Of a stretch of DNA of 64,000 nucleotides, positions 30,178-40,796 are shown in pieces (within the stretch, counting starts at the first letter, position 1; each line of letters starts with the position of its first letter). The notes below the pieces were generated by a model. It was not told the DNA's origin. It was given only the letters and a program-made list of their open reading frames with translations, and did not search any database. The stretch comes from Oscheius onirici (taxonomy: Eukaryota; Nematoda; Chromadorea; Rhabditida; Rhabditidae). The DNA is taken from positions 8,184,001 through 8,248,000 of the forward strand of contig OW051471.1 in NCBI GenBank assembly GCA_932521025.1, read 5' to 3'. The translations under genes were made by a program, and so were the position numbers.

Positions 30178-31490
30178 GGCAGGAAAGTGGTCGGCGACGA
30201 CCGGAGTGAAATGGATTATCGGGTTAGTACTTTCGGTTATTTTTTTTGACAATATGATTTGCAGGAGAGAAAGAAAAAGAGGGAAATCGACAGACGCGAA
30301 AGGAAAAATAAGGGTTCCGATCGAAATCAATCCCGGTCTTTTGAAAGAAATAAGGACTTCGGTCGAAATAAATCCCGATCTTCTGAAAATCGCAATCGCT
30401 CTGAATAAGCACTCCAGTCTGGCAAATTGTCGAGCCTACTATAGACGTCAGTCTTATAACAATCGGTCTTTAAAAACCTATCAGCTTGGCTGGGTCTCTT
30501 CATTTCGTCAATTTGACACACAGGTTTTTGCTCGGCTTTCAACAATTAACCATTCTTCAGAAAAGCCTGACAGGAACAATACACAATACGTCTGAGGGGT
30601 ATCATCTAGACCTGGAGTCGTTTAAAAAGTAGATGGAACAAGGAAATATTCATTTACAGATGACAATGTTTGCTGATCGTGTGCTTCTTCGTGGTGAGCC
30701 TCGACAACATCGTCCATTCAAGCAAACGATGATCAAACTCGATTGTCACGAAGAAGAGGCCACCTATCGCTGTGTGACAATCGACTGCTGCAGCTACCAT
30801 TACATCGGAATGAGTCCAGACATGATGACATATGCAACTTGCACTTTCTGCAATGGAAAGCATCCGACGATTGTCTGTCCGGTCTTTTCTTCTCCCTTGG
30901 AGCGCGAATCTGAAATTATCAGGTAAGAGGCTCCGTTACTTCTTACTTACAAAAATTATAGAAAACAACTGCCTTCTCTGCTGCAAGTTCCACGCTACTG
31001 CAGACTCTGCCCAGCTCACTGGCGTTCGCAACACGAAATCGGACACTTACTCTAAGAACCCAGAGTCTGCAAATTCTGTGGCGGATGGCACAGCGACCTT
31101 TTATGCTCCCACATAAACCACTAGAAATTCTGCTTTAAGCTGATGAGGCAGAACAACAACTCCATGAGGAAGAACAAAAACTGCAATTGGCAGATCCTGA
31201 TGGCAAGTATGAAGGACACTGCTGCAACCGGTCTTTTGGAGTTACGCGCAAAGAATTACGATCTTGACCCGGAGAAGCATGGCGACGTGGGAACTTTTGC
31301 TGGGTGTGTGCCTTCGCATCTGATGACCACTGAACCTCCTACCATCTTGAATATTCTGCAGTCAGGACGGAATATTCCAAACATTGACCTGAAACACGAG
31401 TGGATTGTAAGAAAGAAGAAGGAACAAGAGTCTGAAGGAAATGTCAAAGGTGAAACCGGTCTTGTAAGTCTTTTTTTCGTTTTTGTGCCG
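30178..31490 (+). pseudogene. Charged RS-rich plus zinc-finger gene with in-frame stops
   Basis: A first exon GRKVVGDDRSEMDYR is followed, after an intron, by ERKKKREIDRRERKNKG and SDRNQSRSFERNK (RS-like), interrupted by TAA at 30406-30408. Further on, IKLDCHEEEATYRCVTIDCC, MTYATCTFCNGKHPTIVC, RYCRLCPAHWRSQHEIGHLL and PRVCKFCGGWHSDLLC form a series of Cys/His clusters that look like zinc-binding knuckles. TAA at 31053-31055 splits HLL from EPRVCKFCGG, with clear continuation. A frame change follows near 31200-31240 before LELRAKNYDLDPEKHGDVG. RS region plus zinc knuckles suggests an RNA-binding ancestor; I do not recognise the family. The stops make it a likely pseudogene. Confidence 0.5.
30645..30931 (+). 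repeat. Left arm of an inverted duplication (zinc-finger exon)
   Basis: This segment, including the zinc-finger exon and its splice donor, is repeated in reverse orientation at 31548-31817 with very high identity. The arms are separated by about 616 bases. Confidence 0.9.
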
Positions 31491-31547
31491 CAACTTTAAA
31501 CTGGAATCCTGCTTTTCACAACGACATTTTTAGGATTTTACGTACGT

Positions 31548-31817
31548 GCCTCTTATCTGATAATTTCAGATTCGCGCTCCAAGGGAGAAGAAAAGACCGG
31601 ACAGACAATCGTCGGATGCTTTTCATTGCAGAAAGTGCAAGTGCATATGTCATCATGTCTGGTGGTAGCTGCAACAGTAGATTGTCACACAGCGATAGGT
31701 GGCCTCTTCTTCGTGACAATCGAGTTTGATCATCGTTTGCTTGAATGGACGATGTTGTCGAGGCTCACCACGAAGAAGCACACGATCAGCAAACATTGTC
31801 ATCTGTAAATGAATATT
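31548..31817 (-). repeat. Right arm of the inverted duplication, decayed exon copy
   Basis: Read on the minus strand this matches 30645-30931. It lacks a 17-base piece (ttacatcggaatgagt region) and one further base near ATATGCA, and its donor has changed from CAGGTAAGA to CAGATAAGA. It cannot encode the same exon product. Confidence 0.9.
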
Positions 31818-31896
31818 AAGATTTACACCGGGAGTCAAAGTCATTTGTTGCAGAAAGATTGGAAACTGATGCTCAGCTAGGCTGTTTAACGTATTT

Positions 31897-31974
31897 TTAA
31901 CTATTTTGTCTATTGTTTGAAGCAATTCCCGATTGACGCAAGTTATTTTAAAAACCAATTTATACACCTTTACC
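31897..31974. repeat. Short duplicated segment, empty-site copy
   Basis: It reads TTAACTATTTTGTCTATTGT through TTCCCGATTGACGCAAGTTA to CAATTTATACACC. It equals the two flanks of the MITE at 27364-27550 joined together. It overlaps the last codons of the chemoreceptor gene that ends at 31970. Confidence 0.75.
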
Positions 31975-33169
31975 ATTTATATTGAGAAAAGTATGTTGTT
32001 ACAGCATGACGTTTAACAATAGACATTTCTTGCTGAATGTTCTTCCTTTTCTTGTTTTCTTTCCTTTTCAAGAGGCAGTAGAGAACGGAAATGTAGGCCA
32101 GGTTTGCGTAGCTCAGACACTGAAACGTTAAAGATCGAGGAATAGCAAAAAACTTAAGTAGAAAAACATTCCCAACACCCGATAGACAATAATCTGTAGA
32201 CCAACTGATCTTCTAACCATATTTGAACCAGCATGGACTATGATTAAAAAGGAGTAGAAGCAGCCGCAGATTAGGATAATTAAAGTGATCTCGTTGTTTT
32301 CTCGGACTTGATATTTGGCATTGAGAGACTCTACCAGTCTTTAACTTTTCATTAAAAAAGAATACAATATTTGTATACCTGTTATTAATACGTTTGCTCT
32401 TGAGATACAGTAGAAACATCCAGACGAGAGCAATAGAATCAGTGATCATCAGACCGTAGTATTTTGTGTCGACTCTAGTTTTGGAGACACGTGTATGCAT
32501 CCAGCAGGAAGGCAGCTCGACTGGGTCATCGATGTCTTTGTAATAGACCAAAGTGGCGAGGAAGACTGCTATCAAAAACTGAAATTGTTCTGTCACAAAA
32601 AAAACAATATTTTATTCTCACAGTGACTAATGTAGCGGCCTTCCAAAACACGTGTCCAATCTCCTGATATTTGTCTTTGAAAAAAGTGGCTACTGTCCGT
32701 TCGGAGCATTGAACAACAAACATTAGCGATAAGAAAATGGTGTAGCATTGGGTTCCGATTTTGACGAACATACAGGTATAGTTGGATAGCAAAAGATCGC
32801 AGTTACTACGAACAAAAAAGAAGTCATAGACGATGTGATGGGCCTGGATATTTAATTGGGAATCTGGAACAAATCTCACCTGTGTAAACGAGAATGTGAC
32901 CGCGTGGAGGACAAACGCCAGTAGAATTGTGTCGATTAAAAACTGAAAGAATGAGTTGTAAAAAAAGAGGAGATCATCACAATTGCGTCTTTGTTAATCA
33001 GCTTTTTGACAACATATCTTTTGGTCCTATAAATAAAAACAATAGTTGTGACATCGACCAGTATTTGAAGGATCTGCATAGCCAAATACCAATTGTTATA
33101 GATTACGTTAGCAACTCCTTCAACACACTCGAGATCGGTCATTTGTGGGGTTATTTTACTGAAATCCAT
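31970..33169 (-). CDS. Sra-superfamily chemoreceptor 1
   Basis: A seven-transmembrane serpentine receptor of the nematode Sra superfamily (sra/srab/srb/sre relatives). The start at 33169 (MDFSKITPQMTDLECVEGV) leads to TM1 WYLAMQILQILVDVTTIVFI. The diagnostic block after TM3 is present: IHHIVYDFFFVRSNCDLLL, CMFVKIGTQCYTIFLSLMFV, CSERTVATFFKDKYQE. Later helices are FLIAVFLATLVYY, ITDSIALVWMFLLYLKSK, ITLIILICGCF and CLSYANLAYISVLYCLLKR. It ends YFSQYKW stop. ERTVATFF is the family hallmark at the end of TM3. Expression in chemosensory neurons is inferred from the family. Seven or so short introns. The stop overlaps a small dispersed repeat. Confidence 0.85.
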
Positions 33170-34265
33170 GGCTGAGAAGAAACAAAGAGAAGCATGAGTC
33201 GGATATTACTAGATGGTGTGTAAAACAAATTAGTTGGGTGGCTATAGGAAACAATACGACGAGCCAATAAAGGATGATGAAATCATTTAGTAACCAGCCG
33301 ACTTCGTCGCCTGACAGCGTCGTACCCTTTTTACTACTCTTACAACTGTTATCAAACACTTCCCAAACCTCTTGTCATGTCCAAACTTAGTTGTTGTATT
33401 ATGCATAACATGTTCTAACTTGTTACCTTCACAGTGCCAAACCATAGAGGGACTTGAAAACAGTGAAAAGGGAATTATTTCGAAAAACGGACGTGGTAGC
33501 CGGATTCCTCGCAGAATTTCGCTGAAGCAATTGCTCTCAGATTCGCATTTTGACAACGCCCAGTGGTTGAAAGGTTCAAATAGAAAAACAAGTTGAAGAA
33601 TAACTTAAATAAAACTGGAATTGTCTTGCCAGAAGACGGCGAGGTCAGTATTTCTGTAGGTCAATCATGACAAAGGCGACACACAAGATTTTTTGATAGG
33701 AAAGAATTAGAAAAAAACTAGAAAAGTTTTCTGATGTGATTGAGCTACCTTTTGGAACATCAACAGTGAAAGCTTCACACCGAGTCGTGAGAGTTTTGAA
33801 AAGTCGCGGAAGGAAAGTTCCGGTACAAGAACTTATCGGTATTCATATTAGAGGAACACACTGCTGATTCACTAAACTAATCAGGCAGTTTCTTTTTTCC
33901 GCCTTGAAAAGTCCTAGAATGTATCAAAATAGAAAGATGACGAAATTAGTAGCAGATCATTTACTGTACTGAAGTGTAGATCAGAGGAAATTCAGTTCTT
34001 TGTGAAGGTTAAGTGATCCGTAAATGAGGGAGCATAATTTCAATATGGGATTTTTATAACATGTCTCACGAGCAATTTTCATGTACATGGATTCACTTTC
34101 TCACGTCAGTATATATACTCATAGAAACATGTGACTCCGTACAGACCTTTGCAACGATATAATTAGGCTGTCTGTCAAGACAAAGCACAATGGTCCGTGC
34201 TCATGGAATCTCTGAACCCAACGATTTATCGCGAAAGTACAAATCCGTTAAGGCAAACTTCATTT
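33170..34265. other. Intergenic between chemoreceptors, nothing recognised
   Basis: No supported gene. Holds the upstream region of receptor 1 and the 3' flank of receptor 2. Confidence 0.4.
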
Positions 34266-35755
34266 TCACCATTGGTATTGGGAAAAATAGACATTTGATA
34301 TGATAATTTTCGTTTTGCTGACGTCCCTGTTTATAGATTCCCGTCTCGAATTGGACCTCCTCCAAAGCAGATAACTGAGAGTTAGAACGTAGGCGAGGTT
34401 TGCGTATGCGATGAGCTGAAAGTTTAAGGAGTTCTGATAAAGAACGCTTTAACATACGTAAATGTCTAGAGCCAAGACTCTGTACAGCACTTTATCCGTT
34501 ACATGATCTCTTCTGATCATGTTTAGAACAGAGTGAAACAGGATGAGAACAGCCTGAATGGATCCACAGACCATCATGATCCGAGTAATGGCCAAATTTT
34601 CTTTAACTTGATAACGAGTATTCAGCGAATCATCCAGCTTGTTTTCGGAGCGTTTGTTTTGAAGAAAAAGAATCAGCATCCAAATTATGCAGAAAAAGTT
34701 GACAATTATGAGTCCGTAATACATTCCATTGACGTGTTCTATCGACTCCGGTATGTGAAAGAAACACGACTCGGAGAGGTTCGTATCCTCGAAGTCCGGA
34801 TAGTAGGTAAGGGCTGCCAGGAAGAGGGAGAAAATTGGCTGAAAACAAAAGACTAGATTCAGTGTTTGGTTGTACTGCGGCTGGCGCGGATGTTCCGTGC
34901 CTTTCAAGGAGCGAAAAACGAGCTACAAATATCGAAAACAGTAGCCTCGCATTTGAAAGGGTAGTTCAACATTGCTCTAATTTGTCTTGGTCTGGCAGAA
35001 AACAGGAGTAGGCAACTATATCGCTTTTAGAGGAATGGACTTGTTGTCAGTTCACACCACTTTTTTAACAGGTCGTCTTTTCTAGTTGGCTTCCACGGTT
35101 TAATCATACCGTTTTAGTCTAAAACTCGGTGGACGAACGTAGGCGACTACGTCACTACAAGTTTATGGATACGAATTAGGCTGGGTCAAAACTGTTGAAA
35201 AAAACAAGCCTGAACTTGATTTGTCAAGCTCCGAGAAGTTCCAATCTCCGGGAAATGTTGTACAAAAAGTAAAAACTCACTGAAGTCATAAGTGCAATCT
35301 TGCAGAAACTTCTAGCGTTGCCAAAAATCCTCCAATAGCTAAACGTTTTGAATGTACGTTCCATACATTGACCCAAGAACAAAATGGAGATGTTGATGGT
35401 GAAGCATTGTGTTCCGATTCGAACAAACATACAGACGGCGTTTGATAGGAGTAGGTCACATGCAGTTTGGACGAAAATAAAATCATAAACAATGTGATGA
35501 ATCTGGGTGAGAAGAAATGCAATTGAGTGAAGAACTATCGAAAGCAGGATCATGTTCATCAGCATCTAAATTTAAAGTTTCACTTCATAAACGAGGAAAA
35601 AGTACTGTAGCTTCTCTGCACATCAATCGGCGATTAATAGAAGTTCTCGTCCATAAAACTGCGATTATTGTAGCTAGCCCAACAACTATTTGTAAGCCTT
35701 GGCCTATTTGATAAAACAAATTATTCACAACCGCTGTGGAATTTGAGCAGTTCAT
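34266..35755 (-). CDS. Sra-superfamily chemoreceptor 2
   Basis: Starts MNCSNSTAVVNNLFYQ with possible N-glycosylation sites. TM1 is IGQGLQIVVGLATIIAVLW, then LMNMILLSIVLHSIAFLLTQ and IHHIVYDFIFVQTACDLLLS. CMFVRIGTQCFTINISILFL and CMERTFKTFSYWRI follow; here the usual ERTxAT is ERTFKT. Then FSLFLAALTYYPDFEDT, LIIVNFFCIIWMLILFLQNK, YQVKENLAITRIMMVCGS and LIAYANLAYVLTLSYLL. The C-terminus YFSQYQW stop matches receptor 1. The intron near 34930-35270 is longer than usual (over 300 bases) and contains no other gene that I can see. Receptors 1 and 2 are in tandem on the same strand. Confidence 0.85.
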
Positions 35756-37121
35756 AGCTTCTCTCTGAAAATGAACATTTTTGTGATGTACGTTTTTGGA
35801 AATGTCATTGAAGGCGTCAAAGTGGCGGGAGGAAAGCTCAACAGCTGGATAAGGTGCAATTATCAGAGATACGGACGCAAATGTCTGACACCCCGAGGAA
35901 AGAAAGTCAATTAACGCGAATATAACTGTTTTAATGTTTTCGCGAAAGCTTTAAACATGTCGCGGGTTCAGGGATTCAAGTGTTAGTCAGATTTCGGTAA
36001 CGCCAAAACAGAAAAAACAAACTTCGTCACCGGGGTTCTTCATCCGGTAGTGACACATTTAGAATGAGATACGTTATGAAAGCTTCTCTTCTTGTAAATA
36101 GTTACTCACTGAGTCAGCCTATTCAGACTAGGTACGGACGTTGAATTTCCCAGATCGGTGAGTTTGAAAAGTCAAAGGTGAACTAAAATCAAAAGACCGG
36201 ATAAAAATTGGCTTCTGGTTAAAAGTGGACAGAGTACAAAGTAGGCAAATCGATATAGAAATAAAGACGGATCAGTCAGTTTGTCAAGGAATACAGTCAA
36301 CTTCTGTAAAACATTGTTCCCTGAGAGAGTTTCAGATAAACGGCACTTATCTGACGCGTTCTGTCTTAAAATGGATAACTTGTCGTCACACTGTTTTGAC
36401 AAAGTGACCAAATGTTTTCTGATTTTGGAGTAAAATAAATAAATTGTTGGAAGCTAAGAGCAATTGATTGTATGTTGATAGGGTTACAAACAATAGACTT
36501 GGCGTGATTAATTTCCTTTCTTTCGAACGAGGTCGTTAAGTGCAAAAAGAAAATGATTTCCGCGTTTTTTTCCTTTCCAGGAAAATTTTTTGCATCTGAC
36601 GCAGATAGTGTATTTTCGAGATTTCAAAGAGCATATTCAGAACATATTTCATAATGTTGATCCAGTGAACGCTATTGCTCCCTAAAATAGCTTCCGTGTA
36701 TTATCCCAACGAATCGTAATTAAATGTCTCGCCAACGCACTCGTAGCTGCTGGCACACCTGTCCCTATTTTCCAATATGTCAGTCACAAACACTCACTTT
36801 TTATAAACGACACGTGAAGCCCTGTTCTCGAACAATTTTTGCCGAAATCTCCTCCAGTGAACATCGTCGTACTTTACGTCACAGACATTGCCTCTCCCCA
36901 TCATCCAAAATTTCTTTCTTTAGATAAAACTGAGCTGGTGGCTCGAGTCGAGAGCAGTTCCTTATTTTTACAAGTTTTCCACTTTCTATTGGGACACATT
37001 TTGAGATTGGTGAACGCGAGCGAACATAGAGTATGAACACTGAGGATCCTGGAAGTCTCGGATCCAATCCGGATCAGCCATTATACGGTAGGGAGATATG
37101 TGCTTGTATCTAGATTGGAAT
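35756..37121. other. Intergenic, no gene recognised
   Basis: No supported coding region. Short frames around 36225-36930 have no splice context or family similarity. The right end carries the left target duplication (37107-37121) of the SINE. Confidence 0.4.
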
Positions 37122-37242
37122 ATGTCTAGAAAGGGAGCGAGATGGCGCAGTGGCAGGAGGCGCCAGCGTCAATCTAAAGGTCCCAAGTTCAAATTGAGCT
37201 TGCTCTGGCGTTGATTACGGGGTAAACTCTATCTTTTATCTT
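37122..37242 (+). mobile_element. tRNA-derived SINE, complete, 15-bp target duplication
   Basis: The element starts ATGTCTAGAAAGGGAGCGAG and carries a Pol III A box, TGGCGCAGTGGC, and a B-box-like GGTCCCAAGTTCAAATT about 35 bases later, as in tRNA genes. The body ends TGATTACGGGGTAAACTCTA followed by a (TATCTTT)-type tail. A perfect 15-base direct repeat TATCTAGATTGGAAT lies on both sides (37107-37121 and 37243-37257), as expected from target-primed integration. A second, partial copy of the 3' body is at 15371-15420. This establishes a dispersed family. Confidence 0.85.
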
Positions 37243-37257
37243 TATCTAGATTGGAAT

Positions 37258-38069
37258 CTTTTTTGTGCAAAAACATGCTCGGAAAAGTACATCAAAAACT
37301 TTTGATTGAAAGATCTGAAATAAGTCATTGTTCAGGTGCTTATTCGCAACCCTGTTAATAGCAAACGGCTTTTCCTTAATCTCTCGATCCAGCAATGCTT
37401 GACCAGATTATCAGTAAGCTCACACAGCACAACAAGCGAACATAGTAGCCTTTGCTAGAATGATCTGACTGAATTAATGAAAAGGGTTCAACTGTCCAAA
37501 AGCCATGAGATAATCTGACCTAAAGATGAGGCTGTTCCCGTGTCATCTTTTTATCCTACTGTCGCTAAGTCTACAAACAGAAGCCTTTCATGAGCCAACT
37601 ACTTTCCTTTCTCGTACGGCGCTCCACAGGTGTTAAAAGTAGCGGTGGTTCCTTCTTTCTGTTTCGAGCATCTGGTCAATTAACTGAAAACAATTGACAC
37701 TCTATCACTTATTTAGAAAAATGAATTTCTTTATTAACAAACGGCTATACAAGTTGCCATACCTTTCTCGTACCAAGATTGGAATCGCTTCTCGTCAGAT
37801 CCAACCTTGACGTCTGTTGCGAATCATTTCACCTCCTAAAGCCAGCTTAGAGCTGACTGTTCTGTACAAACCGAGGAAGTCGTCTCTCCGAGACTCTTTA
37901 GACTTCGCACCCTGCAGCCTGATTCTCCCCTTTCTCGAAGATTAGGATTAGACACGATGGCAGCATAGTTCAGTCAATCTTCCTAACGACTCCGAGGCTA
38001 ACATAGCCTATTCTCTGATTCTGGTCTTCTGGCCGCCAGAAAAAGTCCGTTCGTGATATCTTTACGAAA
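37258..38069. other. Intergenic upstream of nuclear receptor gene
   Basis: No supported gene. Presumably contains the promoter of the receptor gene that starts at 38070. Confidence 0.4.
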
Positions 38070-39685
38070 TGAACAGGCCATTTCGAAATCTCAAATGCAC
38101 GGTTTGTGGTTCAGATGAGGCCAGATACAACTACCAAGCCCTGACTTGCGAGTGAGAATATTGCTTGAATGGAGTGAAAGTTTTGTTTCAGAAAATGCCG
38201 GGTGTTCTTCTTCAGGATGATCACATTCAAACCGGAGATCCAAAATTGTGACCGAGATTGTCCTTACAAGCCAAGTTTTTACCTTTAGAAAGAATATATT
38301 AATTTCTCTTTAGGAGCAAGGAACAATTGTAAATCTTGTCGCTATAAAAAATGCTTGGCTGCTGGAATGCGAGAATCTGGCAAGTTTTCATATAAAGCCC
38401 GTCAATGAATCCCCTTCAGGAGTTGGTCAGCGGATGGTTAAAAGCAACTGCCAGGAACTTCAACTTCCTGTCCTCGATTACTCAGTATATATGGTAACTT
38501 CCCATGAAAACAAAAAAAATTATATAGAAATCTTTCCATCGAACGCTGATTAACTACGGCCACAAGGCAGCCAGTAGAGTGCGGTTCGCGGAGAGTGCTA
38601 AAGAATTTGTCAATATTCTCTCTCAGTTTGAAAGGTACCCTTTCGTTCTGACCATAAAAATTTAATCAGAATATCCGTCTCCGGAGAAGGCTTGAGCATC
38701 ACCCAATGTAAAGTCAACATGGACCTTTCGATTATGGACGTTCTGATTAATCCGGATTCTTGTTCTTCGCGAAGAGCTGTAGGTTCTCAAACTTTCTGGG
38801 AGTAAAAACAAAACTTAGGCAGTGTTCTACCCAATTGCTGATAATCCGAGCGTAACCTCGGTGGATTACCGAGTCTGCTACTGCAGAACAGTTACAGCCT
38901 TTGCAGAATTTCTCGGAGTAATTGAAGAATTCAATCAGTTGGGACCTGAAGATCAAGTCAGTTTCTCTAACGAGTCCAGCAAACCTTGTTTTTACTGAAA
39001 CTTCTATTCAAATAGACATGATCTTTTGTATTTTCGGGTCAATCTCTTTCGTTCAAACTTGATGATCTATAATCTGCTGGAAGTTCTGTATCGGACAGTG
39101 GTGGTCATCAAGAACAACGAGTGCCTCTACAAGGAACTACCGTACACGTCAGCCGAATATGAAGTTCAGTAAGTTTTTTCTCTTTACACATACAACTCTT
39201 GCCGTTCTAGCTGGAAGGAGAGAAAGCAGACTTTTCGAACCCAGAACACGGCAGCCATTTGTAGTTTGTTCGCCTTGAATCTGTCCGTGGGAGAGTATTT
39301 GCTGCTGAGGATTATTGCGATGTTCAACAACAGTAAGTTCATCTTTCAGCAGAAAATATGAATCTTTTAGTCATCCAATTGTCGCCCGTCGGACAGGAAA
39401 TTGCGCTGAGAGCGAGAGAAAAATACACAGTCATGCTGGTTGAGCTGGTCAGAACTCGAGTTTCTCCAGAAACTACTCTGGACAGAGTCACAAAGATGTT
39501 AGGTTTATTGAAAGGTGCAGTGGTTTGTTCTTATTTGTTCTCTAAAAAAGGTTAACCTCTAGGAATACAGCAAATACGGTAATGCGGCACACGCGAAGAT
39601 GGTTGTCAACAACTACGACAACATGTGTGGACAGTTAACGGAAGAAATTCATGTAGTAGGAAGCATCTACGAAAAGAAGTCATAG
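38070..39685 (+). CDS. Nuclear hormone receptor (divergent nematode NHR)
   Basis: Exons encode LKCTVCGSDEARYNYQALTC, then after an intron EKCRVFFFRM, the first zinc finger and recognition helix. The second finger is CDRDCPYGARNNCKSCRYKK with CLAAGM. The ligand-binding part includes SFHRTLINYGHKAASRVRFA, VDYRVCYCRTVTAFAEFLGV, FNQLGPEDQ, NLFRSNLMIYNLLEVLYRTV, LVELVRTRVSPETTLDRVTK and NYDNMCGQLTEEI before the stop at 39685. The recognition helix lacks the usual small residue pattern GCKGFFRR (here KCRVFFFRM), as in many of the expanded HNF4-derived nematode NHRs. About ten short introns. Acts as a ligand- or metabolite-responsive transcription factor by family; target genes unknown. Confidence 0.88.
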
Positions 39686-39814
39686 TTTGATGTCATAGAA
39701 GACGGTTCTATTAGTCAGGATAAAGCTTACCTCATTACATACTATCAAACGAAAAAAAAAGCTTAAAATAGAATAGGTTCAAGTAAAGATTTTTCTAGAA
39801 AGAAAAACAAAAAG

Positions 39815-39885
39815 ATGGTTGCCGGGAATCGAACCCGGCCCTTACGGGTGAGAGCCGTAAATCCTAACCACTAGACCACAACGGA
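39815..39885 (-). tRNA. tRNA-Glu (CTC)-like, mismatched acceptor stem; possible pseudogene
   Basis: The minus strand reads TCCGTTGTGGTCTAGTGGTT, anticodon arm TACGG-CTCTCAC-CCGTA, and T arm CCGGG-TTCGATT-CCCGG. All of these are standard for glutamate tRNA with anticodon CTC. The 3' acceptor strand is CAACCAT, so only the inner four acceptor pairs form and the outer three (T1, C2, C3) are unpaired. Canonical copies end CAACGGA. The body is intact, so this may be a recent pseudogene or a sequence error in four bases. Confidence 0.75.
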
Positions 39886-40796
39886 TGTTTTTGCTCGAAC
39901 TTCTCAAGTGGATGTGAATCAAAGTATCAAAATTGACAGCTGTCACTCTGATCAGGTGCTCCTTAATTGAAAGATTAGATTCGTTTGCAGCTCGCATTTT
40001 ATCGGGCAAATTAGTTCAGCTAAAAAGCAGTGAAACTGATCTTTCTTCTCCAAAGTCGTGACAGACATCAGAGACATCCAGCGATTACACGGTTTTTGAC
40101 TTCCAGGAAAAACAAAGTCGACCCTGTTCACACACACGATAGATTGACGACTCGCTCACGAAAACAACTATTAGAGGTATAGAGTGGAGTTCAGAAACCG
40201 TCTCTTCCTGGGTGACACTTTAAAATCAAAATCAACGTGTAAACATTCTAGTCATTCCTGCCTGATTGGATGCTTGTAATGACTGTCTAGTCTGACCTTC
40301 CATCCCGTTTAACTTGTCTCAATAACGGACCATTAAATTCTTCATTGAGCTGAACTCGTCTCAAAGAACCCTTCCCAGACCGTCCTTGAAAGGAGCCTTG
40401 ATGAAGTCTCTCTGGCTGTGACATAGGAGGTTTCACTTCTTTTTCCCACGAACCTGAAAATTCACAATAAGAGCTAAAGTTCTCTTGACCAGAAGTGTCT
40501 TATCTTCGCGTATGTTACTATTCTTTCGATTTTGACTTTTGTTATTCAATGGATTACTTTCGTTTGGTAAAACTAGAGCAAATGCTCAGGTAGTCTTCAA
40601 AAGCTGTCAATTTTTCTGTATTTTTCTGTATAGTAAGTTCAATGAATTAAATAATCTTCTAAAAAATACTCTACCCTTTCACATGTTCTATGCATCATGA
40701 GATTGACATTTGTACCATTGTCTTAATCCTTCCATGAGTACCGAATCGCTTCAGTTTCTAATACTTTAGCGTACAGCTTCATTGCCCGTACACTGA
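39886..40796. other. Intergenic, no gene recognised
   Basis: No supported gene between the tRNA-like sequence and receptor 3. It must contain the upstream region of receptor 3. Confidence 0.4.
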
